From the NCBI RefSeq assembly GCF_018873765.1, contig NC_057920.1:15389307-15453306 (forward strand): 64,000 nt of DNA. Reading direction: 5' to 3'. Shown in pieces: positions 26,801-36,700 of this stretch (within the stretch, counting starts at the first letter, position 1; each line of letters opens with the position of its first letter). This DNA comes from Telopea speciosissima (lineage: Eukaryota; Streptophyta; Magnoliopsida; Proteales; Proteaceae). The translations under genes and the position numbers were made by a program. The notes under the pieces are model-generated. The model ran no database searches. It saw only the letters and a list, made by a program, of their open reading frames with translations, and had not been told where the DNA came from.

Positions 26801-28001
26801 TTTCTACAAGTTATGGCAATCAATTACTTGCAGCTAACACAAGCAGTTCATGGCAACGACAAACAATAAACTCTTTGTACGTTGTGCTGACAAAAGCCAG
26901 AGTCAAGGATATCAACCAGTTTTACGATAACTCATGGCAGATGCATCCACTGAGATATAAAGCAAGAGTAATGTGTATGCAGTGACATATCAACAAAATA
27001 GGAAATTTTTTTTTTTTTTTAATCCCGTGAGTAGAGGGATGAAAAAGAGTACCTTTTAACTCTCCTTTCCTTCCCTTTTCCTGAAGATCATAGATAAAGT
27101 CAACTATTCTCTTCTGTTCTGCGGTGCTAAAAACACCTGTATGAAGCTCAAGCCCATCAAGAATGTTAACAATCTTTCCTTTGACTCTTTCTAAACAGAT
27201 AAAATCCTTCTTCCTCTTGACGTTCATGAATCTGATGTACTCTCTCTGCTCTCTAGACAACGTCTGTTTTTGCGGCACCTTCCGTTCTACCCCCACCTCT
27301 TCAGCTGGAGAAGCACGCTCATCCACCTCAGACGGCTTATTCATTTCCTCGGCTTCCTCTTCAAGTTCATCTTCTTGTGCCATGTCCGCCCAAGACATAC
27401 GTACGCTCGGAGTACCCACAGTGTCAGGCTCGCAAGGCGTCTCGCTCGCAGATGCATCCACAACATGCTCTGACGACCAATTTGCTTCATCTTTCCAGCT
27501 TCCGATCGAATACGTATCGCAATTCTCATGATTACCGTGGGATGCTTCGCACGAATCCGGGTGAGTTGGGCTCGAATCAGCAAGGCTCTCCGCCGAGTTT
27601 GAGTACTCGGCGTCAGCGGGAGATTCTGCAATTGCACGGGAATCAACATCAACAACTCCAAAACCCTCGTTTCAGGGCTTGAAAAATCTTTCTTAATTGT
27701 AAAAGAATGAAGAACAGAAACAAGAAAAAACCTAAATTCCCTGTTTAAACCATTAAAGGTACTTACCAGGATCAAGAGACCGAATACGATCGGCAAGAAT
27801 TTGAGTACAACCGTGACAAAGATCTCTGCTGAGGAAAGGAAGCCAGTGGGTAAGGAACTCGGCCGCGATTTGCAGATCCGAAGTCTGATAGTTTAAAAGG
27901 AAAGGATCGTCTCGTGTTTGAGAACCTTTCATCTCTGTCCTTCTGCGATGAATTGGGTCTGGAGTACGATGGGAGGAAGAGAAAAACGAGGAGTGATGCA
28001 T
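11844..28001 (-). CDS. ALKBH9B: ALKBH9B-type RNA m6A demethylase, six exons, 512 aa
   Basis: Fe(II)/2-oxoglutarate dioxygenase of the AlkB family; plant ALKBH9B removes N6-methyladenosine from RNA in the cytoplasm. Exons in gene order: 28001-27767, 27625-27053, 13782-13697, 13348-13038, 12285-12214, 12105-11844, all GT-AG and phase-consistent. Visible: N-terminal [19 protein letters not shown], acidic linker with [11 protein letters not shown], then the catalytic fold. Iron ligands H356-x-D358 (PPHIDSHDF) and H417 (AKHCVPAVP); 2OG-binding arginines R426 and R432 (RISITFR). The long GNPPGIL and [15 protein letters not shown] blocks match ALKBH9 rather than ALKBH10. Exon 2 uses the acceptor after GCAATTGCAG; nearer acceptors give stops. 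The start could instead be the internal Met at 27932. The C-terminus lacks the long Gly/Arg-rich tail I recall for Arabidopsis. Intron 2 is 13,270 bp and filled with transposons. Confidence 0.93.
14822..15361 (+). mobile_element. 3' fragment of a plant LINE (end of reverse transcriptase ORF)
   Basis: Broken reading frames spell the familiar C-terminal LINE pol motifs: a GAECW-like block (KAECWAVEQ), then RMLRWMS and LRWHRHI-type sequence, followed by the tail TTAGTTGGGATAAGACTGAG. The ORF is interrupted by stops and shifts. It lies in ALKBH9B intron 2, antisense to the gene. A second short tail-like piece occurs at about 14110-14160. Confidence 0.75.
16887..17188 (-). repeat. Left LTR of Copia-1 (3' LTR in element orientation)
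   Basis: Begins TGTTAACTTGGAATCAAC and ends CTGACACA on the plus strand. Collinear with 25957-26268 throughout, with many substitutions and some small indels, so the insertion is old. Confidence 0.88.
17189..18770 (-). pseudogene. Copia-1 reverse transcriptase and RNase H remnant
   Basis: On the minus strand, frames shift repeatedly but RT landmarks are readable: an N-terminal W-x-x-AM-x-x-E block near 18680, LDYDETFSP and [13 protein letters not shown] at about 18370-18530, and YIDDILV near 18150. RNase H follows ([10 protein letters not shown] near 17530, [11 protein letters not shown] near 17260). Several stop codons and shifts make it inactive. Confidence 0.85.
18783..19692. mobile_element. 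Foldback / long-TIR DNA element inside Copia-1
   Basis: The arms 19005-19165 and 19425-19570 are inverted copies (shared blocks include ATTTATGCCAGAAAC and ATACCCCCTATTTGAA). Outer ends carry CTCGGTTTCGG-type sequence at about 18788 and its complement near 19670-19690. It separates the RT part of Copia-1 from its upstream pol sequence. A related stretch with AACTCGGT and TCGGTTTCGACC is in E2F intron 1 at about 34525-34650. Boundaries are approximate and no clear target duplication was found. Confidence 0.65.
19700..20218 (-). pseudogene. Copia-1 pol segment between integrase and RT
   Basis: Minus-strand reading gives the typical Copia junction motif RCLDL followed by [12 protein letters not shown], then a long proline-rich linker. 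It ends where the gag-only element inserted. Stops and shifts are present. Confidence 0.75.
20224..21404 (-). repeat. Left LTR of the gag-only element (3' LTR)
   Basis: Starts TAATGTAGTCCTAGGTAGG and ends GAATCTAAATCA on the plus strand. Nearly collinear with the right LTR, with a 9-nt length difference and scattered substitutions. Each LTR carries inverted pieces such as ACCTTGATATTAC, itself repeated in tandem. Confidence 0.93.
21397..22687 (-). pseudogene. Gag of the gag-only element, frameshifted
   Basis: The first ORF (22687-21800) begins ATGGCTGAACATGG, one base after the primer site. It has an N-terminal charged D/R/H-rich stretch and a Ty3-type retrotransposon gag core with [19 protein letters not shown] and [18 protein letters not shown] second ORF in another frame (21870-21397) continues with an acidic E/V-rich tail and a stop that lies inside the 3' LTR. 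The frames overlap by about 70 nt; a single-base indel after the NCDEKK block is the simplest explanation. No zinc knuckle is visible. Confidence 0.85.
22688..22700 (-). promoter_or_regulatory. Primer binding site of the gag-only element
   Basis: The minus strand reads TGGTATCAGAGCC, 3 nt after the 5' LTR. It is the standard plant complement to the 3' end of initiator Met-tRNA and sets element orientation. Confidence 0.93.
22704..23893 (-). repeat. Right LTR of the gag-only element (5' LTR)
   Basis: Matches 20224-21404 along its length. The plus-strand end CTGCATCA directly precedes target duplication CGTTC. Confidence 0.93.
23899..25037 (-). pseudogene. Copia-1 integrase remnant
   Basis: Minus-strand fragments show the zinc-binding pre-integrase block ([13 protein letters not shown] near 24880), then [11 protein letters not shown] near 24000-24070 with the catalytic glutamate, and [19 protein letters not shown] near 23920. 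The frame is broken many times. It ends at the insertion point of the gag-only element. Confidence 0.8.
25064..25715 (-). pseudogene. Copia-1 protease and gag remnant
   Basis: The minus strand encodes [20 protein letters not shown] (DTGA-type aspartic protease site) near 25230-25290 and, further 5' in element orientation near 25600-25715, a gag-like block with [17 protein letters not shown]. Stops and shifts are present. The beginning of gag is missing. Confidence 0.8.
25725..25920 (+). pseudogene. Inverted RT fragment between gag and primer site of Copia-1
   Basis: The plus strand reads a Copia RT segment: [20 protein letters not shown], then [18 protein letters not shown] and LNEVYMT, with internal stops. 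The same RT region of this element lies on the opposite strand at about 18370-18540. It therefore sits in the wrong place and orientation for a Copia element. Confidence 0.85.
25957..26268 (-). repeat. Right LTR of Copia-1 (5' LTR)
   Basis: Starts TGTTAAATTGGAATCAAC and ends CTGCTGATACA. Homologous to 16887-17188. The variant Met-tRNA primer site abuts its left edge. Confidence 0.88.
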
Positions 28002-28197
28002 GAGAACTTGAGAGGAGTGAGGAGAGAGCGAGAGAGACGAAGAGGAATCAGTTGCGTTAAGCGTAAGGTAGTTTAGAATTTGGGATACAATTTTGAATAG
28101 ATTTTTATTTTCCCAAACTTTATTTTTTAGGCGATATCTTCAGGGTGCGCTCACAGCCTACAGAACTGATACAGCTGTTTCGACCTTATTAACTCGC

Positions 28198-28203
28198 CAC
28201 GTG
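28198..28203 (-). promoter_or_regulatory. G-box / ABRE CACGTG upstream of ALKBH9B
   Basis: The minus strand reads ACACGTGGCG, a close match to the ABA-response element ACACGTGGC, about 200 bp upstream of the ALKBH9B ATG. Role inferred from motif and position. Confidence 0.45.
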
Positions 28204-28566
28204 TGAAATCCACTTTTAAACAAATAAAAGGAGAGGGAAGAAAAAATTGTGACGGTTAATTCACATAAAAATTTTCTATACTTAGTAATTACTTCTTAGA
28301 TATTATTTCTGTTTTTTCTTTTTTTCAGAAATATATTATTTCTATTTAGGTAAATCTTCTTGTAATGGTGAAAAATGTCTTAAATCTTTTTCTTTTCTTT
28401 TTTTGTAAACAAAAGATGTCTTAATCCTGTTTGTAACCAAGCAGATTACAAATAGACTTTGTAATCGGACTTTTTTGTCCTCCCAAAAATGATGGGGTTG
28501 TACATTAAAAGTCTAATAACGTAATTTTGCAAGAGAGACAGGATTCATGTTCTTGCCCCCACCTCC

Positions 28567-28850
28567 GTTCTCGGCCTTTGCCCTGCCATGCCCTTGTGTC
28601 TCTGCAACTCAACTCCCCCATCCTCCCACAACCTCCTCCGCCCCTGCCTCCCTTCTGCAGGACTGTTGTCTCTGGCTTATCAAGGTTCCTCATTGCCGCC
28701 TCCACTCCACTTCTGTTCTCGGTCTCTGTCCTCCCCTCCCCTGCCCATGTGCCCCTGCAACTCAACTCCCCCCCCCCCCCCCACAGTCTCCTTCGTCGGT
28801 AGGACTGTTGCCTCTGGCTTAAAAAGGTTTCTCTCTCTCTCTCAAAATTG
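28567..28850. repeat. CT-rich tandem duplication, about 145-bp unit
   Basis: GTTCTCGG, CTGCAACTCAACTCCC and AGGACTGTTG each occur twice in the same order, offset 142-153 bp. The second copy contains a homopolymer C run at about 28770-28783 and a (CT)n stretch. Overlapping proline/leucine-rich ORFs here are compositional. Confidence 0.8.
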
Positions 28851-29681
28851 GAAAGAGACGGAGAGTATATGCAAGATCGTCCTGCTCATAGCAAACTCGA
28901 AATTTCAATTAGATTTGTTAGCAAGAATCCAAAATTTCGAATATTCTGGTCGAGACAACGAAATTTGTAGGCAATTGAGAAACAAACAAAGACCCTTTAT
29001 TGGTTACAATTTTTAAATAGCAGAATCGTCGATCGTAGTTCCGCAAGTGGCTAATTAGGTAATACCAGATTTGGGATCTTCGCTTTTCTGGTAGACCTAT
29101 TTTCAAAGTAAACTTTGTTGCATCGTTCTGTTCGCCCATGAGCTAAGCACAACTCGCTTGAGATACATTTGACACATAAAAATGTTTCTATTCGCCCATG
29201 AATGAAGCACAGCTCCACTAATAAACAATTGAAAAAGAGAAAGGTGGCAAGAAGCTCATGAAGTTTTGTCATACATGGGAGGAAACTTAGCCCCATCAAA
29301 CGGTCTCCAATGGTTCCCAACACGAAGTTCGATTCGAGACCCAATTTTTGTAAGGATTGAAGTTGACAGAGAGGATCGACAAGAAGAATGCCAACCAATT
29401 TTTTGCTCGCCATTGTTATTGCTTGCCTCTGCCTCTACTTGTCGCCGGTGAGGGAGGGGAGAGGGAGGTCAGGGAAGCCGGTTCCAGAGAAGGATATCTC
29501 TACAGACGGAGAAGAAGGGGAAAAGGAGAGAGGAGAGGGAGGTTGAGAGGAAAATTACACAAAAAGCACCATATCTTAAGAGGTTGATAAGTGAAATGGG
29601 ATGGGCAAATAAGTCCGGTTACAACAATTGGTTGACAGCTTTACCCTTTTGTCTTTTAGAATAACATTAAACAATTTGTAA

Positions 29682-29853
29682 GGGGAAGCATTCACTGCGG
29701 GGGAGCTCAGGAACCACGCACATGCAGAGGCCAATGAGAGTGCGCGGAAGGACCTTGGGTGTGGAATTTTTGCCTATCATAGGAGGCAGACCAGTCATTT
29801 CTCCCCTCCCAACGGATGTGCGCGGTACACTCCCTCGAAGAAAATTCTTCTCC
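29682..29853. mobile_element. Palindromic MITE, probably Mutator-like
   Basis: Ends pair as GGGGAAGCATTC and, from the other end, GGAGAAGAATTTTC, continuing to CGCACAT in both. The minus strand contains GAGAAATGACTGG, a variant of the core seen in other elements. The flanking 9-mers AATTTGTAA and AATTTTAAT are only partly alike. Confidence 0.55.
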
Positions 29854-30212
29854 AATTTTAATCTTTTGATATTTTTTTTTCCTACATGAAATTACTTTTA
29901 CAAATAAGAAAATGGAAAATTAAAAGAAGATTACAAATTCTTAATTCACTACTTTGCGTTTTTTTGGGGGGAGGGCTAAAACATACTACATTGGTGGCAA
30001 CAAGTTACACCCATTTTATTTTTCAAATCTAAAGGATTTGATTGTAAACTAAAATTTAGTAATCATATTTGGAATATTTTGAAATCAACTAGATAATCAT
30101 ATGAACTAGTAATTACAAAAATTTAGATTAAAAAATTAAAGTAAACTTTAGCAAATCAAATTTGGAATATAGAAAAATCACTTAAATAAAATTATTTAAA
30201 TTAGCAACATAA

Positions 30213-30341
30213 TGGGGGAGTATCCAGTGCACGAGGCTCTCACCACTGCGTGCAATTTTACCCCTGCTTTAGCATAGAGGTTGTTTTCAGACTTGAACCC
30301 GTAATCACTTGGTCACAATGGAACAACCTTACCATTGCTAC
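30213..30341 (-). mobile_element. Au-type SINE remnant
   Basis: On the minus strand: an A-box-like GCAATGGTAAGG, a B-box-like GGGTTCAAGTC, AACAACCTCT, a GGGGTAAAATTGC block and the end GAGCCTCGTGCACTGGATAC. This order and wording match the plant Au SINE family, derived from a tRNA. No clear target duplication seen. Confidence 0.8.
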
Positions 30342-31443
30342 ATAATAGGTTTCATTTAAGTCCCCCCCCCCCTAACTGTAGCTTCTTAGGAAACAGGGGG
30401 AGATTAAGATTGTTTTCTCTTTTGTGCTAAAATAGGCAAGCATTGATAATTCAAAATGAATCCAAACATCTTTGTTAATCTGGAAGCGCAACTAATATTT
30501 ACACATTTCTCTTGCTTTTAAGCATCCTAATCTTGCCTATAGCCCTATTATAACATGGCAAAACAGAAAAAATAATGTTTTCAAACGTTTTGTAGCAAGG
30601 AAGAGATAAATTTAAAAAATAAAATAAAAATCAATGACTATCTCTCATGTGCATTGTTGAAAGGCAATCCAAGTTGAGCTATGGAATTTTAAATAATACT
30701 AGGTCAGGAGGAAGCATATAAAAAAGAGTGTGAGAGGTTTTTTGACCTATCAATTTGTGGGAATCTCCCACACCACATCCACAGGGCATTGGAATCAATT
30801 TCATCAATAAGAAAACCCACATGATTAAGAAAGAAAGAGAATATCGAGAATGTGAAAGGATGTGGGAAAGCACTCCCACACTAAAGGCATGGGGATTTTT
30901 TTTTTCTCACCTATAAGTGATTTAAAATTTGTAGTCTTCTTTTGATTCACTGTTGTCTTATTCCTAATAGTTAAGTTATAGGTAAAGAAATGTATTTAAA
31001 ATAATTTGAAAATGACTTATCATTATGTCATTATCAAAAGATACCATTGTCCATTTTTTGAATCCATATGTGAAATGAGGATCTACTCTCATTAGAAAAA
31101 AGTGTATTATATTAAAAGGATAATAAAAAAAAGTTACAATTATAAAGCACATTATGGTAATCAAGGAGAAAATCCATTTAGTTTTAGGGGAAAAAGACGG
31201 GCATGCTGGCTACAATACAGGTTCTCTCACAATCACTTACACTCTCTCTTTAATAACTATATGGGTCTCCTTATATGACAAACTAATATCCATCGAAATG
31301 CACTCTCTCCCTTCCCAGATTGGTTTAAGTGTGTAATGTATAAGATGCCAACATACCTTGTCCCTATGTCAATCAATTTCCCTTAATTTTAAGATTATTA
31401 AGTTAACATGCATGAATCATTTAAGAAGGCTATATAAATATAA

Positions 31444-31632
31444 GGGAAAGAGAACGCCACTTGGTCACATAGCATGCGCTGTCCCTGCGCCCCAGACACA
31501 AAGTCGTAGGAAATGACCATCGCACCCTTGGCCACTTTCATCTTTCTAGGGGTGCGACTGTCATTATGCGCACCCTTGTGTTTGGGCGCAGGGGCGGCAT
31601 GCACTATGCAACCGGGTGGCATTCTTTCTCCC
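31444..31632. mobile_element. Palindromic MITE, about 189 bp
   Basis: Left end GGGAAAGAGAACGCCAC pairs with the right end read backwards, GGGAGAAAGAATGCCAC; the arms continue through CATGCGCTGTCCCTGCGCCC-like sequence. The centre carries AAATGACCATCGCACCC. The 9-mers outside (TAAATATAA, TAGAAAAAG) match poorly. Confidence 0.7.
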
Positions 31633-31659
31633 TAGAAAAAGGCAAGTGTTCTCTGTCCT

Positions 31660-31772
31660 GGAGCAAAGGGTGTGCTAGAACCTCACTCTCTATATCTCCC
31701 CTATGAGCAAAGTGGTCATTTCAGCCCAAGAGAAAGACAAAGAGTAGGAGGTGCTAGCACACCCTCTCCTCC
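31660..31772. mobile_element. Small foldback element, about 113 bp
   Basis: GGAGCAAAGGGTGTGCTAG at the left pairs with GGAGGAGAGGGTGTGCTAG read from the right. The minus strand carries GAAATGACCACTTTGC. Exact ends uncertain. Confidence 0.6.
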
Positions 31773-33034
31773 AAACATAAAACATTTTTTGATGGGCAAA
31801 CATAAAACATTGTGCCAAATAGAAATTAGTAAATCAATATTTAAAGGTATGTTTAGATGCCAAGAAAATAAAATTTTCAAACAAATTTGAATTTGAAGAG
31901 AGAGATAGACATAAAAATCAATCATTATATCACCATGATTTTTGTCTTATTATATTTGTCATTTTCTTGCATCCAAACATAACCTAAAAGTGATTTTTGG
32001 GTGAATGGGAAAATACACTAAAGAAAAAGAGCAGAAGACTAACTATGTCCAACCATAGTTGGAAAAACCAGGTTTTTATTGGGTTGAGTTGCCTGAGTTG
32101 AGTCAAATTTTTGGAAAATCTGGTTAAAAGTCGTGTAGATTAGGTCAAGATAAAAAATGACGAGTCTCGGTCATAAATTGTCCGAGTAAAATAAGACTCA
32201 GTATTTTACCCGAGTACAAACTTGGAGAGTTTAGTTGTTTTTTTATAAAACTAGAAAGTCGATTCACTTTGAAAGTAACTGAGTTGAGTAAAATGGTAAA
32301 TCCATATTCTAAAACAGTAAGTAACCCTCAGGTCTCAACTCTTCATAGTATTCCTTCTCTTGTTCAATGGTATAAACTCAAAATGCATTGACATGTGATT
32401 CCATGATTTTGTTTTTTAATGGTTTTCCCATATTTTTTTTGTATTAAAAAAATAAGAAAAAACTTGACTTGCCTTGACTGGGTTTGACAAGGTCGAGCCA
32501 CTAGGTTTTTCTGAAAGATGATTTGAGTCAGAAAACCTGATTTTCCAACTATGTGTCCAACTTACCAAATCAAAGCTACACATGGCAAGACTAACTATAT
32601 CTATCCACTGATCCACATATACACCCTAGAGTTTTTTTATGTTTCTATACATGATTCAAGGTATTAGTATGGATCAACCAATACCGATACCTGACTGATA
32701 CAATATCAATGTATCGATTCAGATTAAGGGTAAAATGATTTTTTTTCTTAAAAAAATAAGGGTAAAATCGTCCAATATGATCATTATCAGTCGATCCATA
32801 TCAATAACATGATTTAAATCCATATTTCTATCCCATTATTTTGTAAAGTTTCTAATTAACCCCGATATTCTTAAGCCCCATGGCGGTCGGTAAACAATTT
32901 ATACTAGGGTGTTAATCGATTAGTTTGGATCGGTTTTGGTTCAGACTAAGTCAGTTTGGGTGTGAGAATGGTGAATTCGAATTTGAAACCGAACCACCAG
33001 TTTATTCAGTTCGATCCCAATCTTGACACCCTTA

Positions 33035-33361
33035 GGCTCCATTTGGTTGAAAGGGGAATTAAAGAGAAGGGAAGTGAAATTTTCATACTTAAAAAAGGAA
33101 TTTTTGTAATCATTACCGCATGTGACAATATCACTACTCCAAATCATTCCATATTTGGTTATTAAATTCCACTTTACTTTGCATCCAATTCCCTTTTGTT
33201 TAAAATGTAAAATAAATATTACATGTAAAATGTGTCATTACTAGATAGGGTAAGACATTTAAGTAGTTTATACAATCACATAGGGTAATGATTACAAAAG
33301 CTTCTTTTTAAGTTTGAAAAACTTCCATTCCCTTTGATTCCCCTTGCAACCAAACAGAGCC
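33035..33361. mobile_element. Harbinger/Tourist-like MITE upstream of E2F, 327 bp
   Basis: Terminal inverted repeat GGCTCCATTTGGTTGAAAGG pairs with GGCTCTGTTTGGTTGCAAGG from the right end. The 3-bp duplication TTA flanks it at 33032-33034 and 33362-33364, as expected for PIF/Harbinger elements. Sub-terminal blocks such as ATTACCGCATGTGAC and CACATAGGGTAATGATTAC are also inverted. It ends about 416 bp before the E2F ATG. Confidence 0.85.
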
Positions 33362-33777
33362 TTAGTTTTTCTTGGGTAAGCCATATTTTATACTGCTCAA
33401 AACGGCCCATAGGTTATTAATGGAGGCCCAATACTATATAGTCCATAAGAATTAAAGGTAAGAGCAAAGCCCAGGCCCAATTATACCTTTGTTTGTTTTT
33501 TCGAAGTTTCCAATGTCAGTGCAAACTGCAAAGTGGAGAGAAGAAGCGGCCAAAAGGCGGGGTTTGCGGATTCGAACTCATCGTATGTCCTTCCCGCTGT
33601 TTCATGACGTCTACAAAGTGTAACAGTTTTTCCTTTTTTTGTTTTTTTGGGTTTTCGTGCGCTTTGTGTATACTTCGCCCCCAAATTCATTTTATTTTCT
33701 CGTTCGCATCACATTCTCTCCTTCACACTTTACCTGAAAAGCTGAAATCCCCCTGATTCTTACTGTTTTCGTCAATC

Positions 33778-36700
33778 ATGTCAGGTTCAGGTGAAGATTT
33801 GGGTCGCTATTGCCAACAAACCCAGTTCAAATTTCTGTTCAATTCTCAGTCTCAATCACAGATTCAGTCTTCTCCACCTCAGATTCTTGGCCCTATGAAG
33901 CGCCACTTCCCGTTCTCGTATCCAAGGCCACCTTCTTTCGCTTTCAACTCTGCTCCCCAATCTTATAGTCAGAATCACTCTCCCGATCATCATCGTCTGA
34001 ATCCCCGCAGGGGCGGAGTCAGTGGCGGTGCTGAGGGAGGCTCTGTGATTTCTAAGATTCCGGTTAGTCTCCTGCGACATTATGATCATCTGATCATCAC
34101 TGTGTTTTGTTTTATTCAATTTCCTTCTTTTTTTTTTGGGTACTATTTGGTTGCTTGTTTAGTTTTTTCTGTTTCCTTGTTTAGGGTTGGAAAACGTTAA
34201 AGTTTGATTTCCTTTATATTTTGTTTTTCTAATAAGAATCATCTACCATTGTAATTTACGTGTAAGGTTCAGCTAGGTTCGGACTTCTTTAACTTATTTG
34301 AGCACTCTTTAAATTTTAGCTTGTGGCATTTCTTGGATTTGTGAAAGTGTAGATGCTTGATTGTTTCATTGTGTTGTTGTTGCAGGTGATTAAAGTAATA
34401 AGGATGTCATTATTTAGTCACTAGTACTTGTGGTGTACTGAGAAGAGGGAGAGGGGATGGTCAAGGGGTTAAATGCATAGTTGTCACGGCATCTTGGTGA
34501 CCCAAGGTGTTGGAGGGGTCCAGACCAAGGATCTAGAACTCGGTGCCGACACTGGTTTCGTCCAGTCAGAAACCGAGATTGTCTCGGTTTCGACCATTTT
34601 TCGGTCGAAACCTGGTATTTTCTGTAGGCTAACTCGAACTTTGGTCTCAAGGCCTAGAAGTTGTTTTTTTGGCCCTGATTCTTGTTGTGCTGCCTATTGT
34701 TAACATTTTGAATCCAATCCATGCATTAGTTTTACATAGAGAACACTCAAAATAATACTTGTGGTTTTGACCCAAATTTGATATTGTATATTGTTCTTGG
34801 ATATTGTATCAAAAAAGGTTTGACTGGAACATAACTCCTTCAATATAAATTAGATTTAAGCAATCTTGGATTTGTTGGAAAGTTTTCCAACAAAACTTGC
34901 AAACAAATCTAAGATTGCTTAAATCTGATTTATATTAAAGGAGTTGTATTCCGGTCAAACTTAATGTATTAGCATGGTTAAATGACTTTGCTACTAAAAA
35001 ATTGTATTGCGGAAAATGTATATCTTATTGCTTATAAACAATGCTCGACTTAACTCAACTAAGCCTTATCCCAACATAAGAAATTGTTGGGGAAAGGGGT
35101 TGGAGATAAAGATTAGATGAGGTGCCAAGGATAGAGAAAAGAACCTATGAATTTAGTTGTGTTTGGAGGTAATTAGAAGTTATTGGCCTAATTATATGTT
35201 ATACAATCACACTATAGATAAATTTGCTAGTATCATTAAAATATTCAATATCACTGTTGGCCATATTCTAATTTCTATTGATTTATTGAATGACATTACC
35301 TCTCATGAAGTGCACTTGGATAAAATGAATTTCTGATAATTATTTTTACAAAGTCGTCCTTTTATTTTTGTATAAAGTACTGTCTTGATAACTAGTAATG
35401 TAATAGCACATTCTTAATAATCTGCAGTGATAAGAAGATATAAGTAATGTTATGAACCTTTGAAACAACTTATTTCCTCGGGATTATTCTATAGATTTAC
35501 ATATATTATTAGATGTATAAAAATTATCTGCCATAGAATATTGGTTATAAGAGAGCTGCTGTAAACACAGTAAGGACCACGGGGGGATGATGACGATTTG
35601 GCTACTAAAGTCTTGAGTACCAAGGGTTGACATTTATGCGCATGGGTTTGACAGGCTACTAACAAATTGTTTTGATGAAAATGCATCTTATTGTTCAAGT
35701 TACAAGGAGGTTAATTTTTCTTTGCAAGAGTCATGTAATTGGGACAGATCTGAAATTTGGATCAGTACCTGCCTGTTGGCTCAATGCCCCTCTTGATCCA
35801 GGAATGAGGCTAGTGAATGGATTAACTGATCTTGAAGCTCAACACACGCAAAACCAGGCTAAAATCACTTAGTATGGAATGAATGTAAACTCTTTCAATT
35901 TGGCTGGCAAGACTTTGTAATTGGATCCAAAATGAAACTGAGATTTAGTTTGTTTCTGTGCTCTCTGATCAGGTAGGACTTTCCTGACTTGGTGAACCAT
36001 TGTAGAGGTTTCAAACATTGAAGAAGCAAAATTAGTGTGATTTTAAAAATTCATTTTGATATTCATAAATGTTGGTTGAGATATTGCATGGTTGTATTGC
36101 AGTGTGAGTAGTTATTTGGCTTGGTATTTTAAGGTTGTAGACCATGCATTTTGTTGTTTTCATTGACAAGAATGGTGAAATTTTACTAAAAGGTACAGTC
36201 TAAACTGGATAGTCGATCTGGGCCAAGCATTCATGTAGTTGATTTCGATGTCTTTGCCTTGTTGGTATTGGAACAACTGTAAGGTTATTGGTTGGTTTGC
36301 ATAAGAATCGTACTCTTCCATCAAGGAATAGCTTAAAGTATCATTTTTAGTAGGGGTACAGTCCAAACTGGATGGTTCATCTGGACCAAGCTTTCGTATA
36401 GTTGATTTATCTTTGCTTTGGTGGTGTTGGAATCGACATGAAGGCTATTGGTTAGTTTGCATAAGAATAGTACCATTACAATCACAGACATGGCTTAAAG
36501 TATCATTATATTACCCTTTATGTGTTTTTCTCGGGACACGAACCCTGATTTCTTGCCTCCCGTTACTCATACCTCCTAGATTTCTCTTCCTTCAACCTGC
36601 GTTCAGTGCTAGCATGTTTAAGTCAACTCAACTAATTTTTTCCAAATCACAAATCTAAGGCCCAATCTGGTAAGTATGGTCAGTTGAACAAATCTTGTTC

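Larger units (their letters stand above)
28002..33777. other. Divergent upstream region between ALKBH9B and E2F
   Basis: Holds the promoters of both genes, which face away from each other, and no convincing coding gene. Contents: a G-box at 28198, a CT-rich duplication at 28567-28850, sequence of unknown origin at 28900-29600, a MITE at 29682, a SINE at 30213, palindromic elements at 31444 and 31660, GA-rich diverged repeats at 32000-32830 and a Harbinger-like MITE at 33035. 30350-31440 shows nothing I can name. Confidence 0.6.

Noticed and set aside
27341..27796. 151-codon minus-strand ORF overlapping ALKBH9B exon 2
   Set aside because: It is another frame of the ALKBH9B exon; the correct frame carries [11 protein letters not shown] and the conserved block leading into the catalytic domain.
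28527..29016. Overlapping plus-strand ORFs rich in P, L and S
   Set aside because: They arise from a duplicated CT-rich tract and are open in all three frames.
33560..33580. TTCGAATCC on the minus strand, resembling a tRNA B box
   Set aside because: No matching A box, anticodon arm or acceptor stem nearby.
33589..33600. Possible E2F-binding site CTTCCCGC before the E2F start (autoregulation)
   Set aside because: One base off the WTTSSCSS consensus and single; too weak to call.
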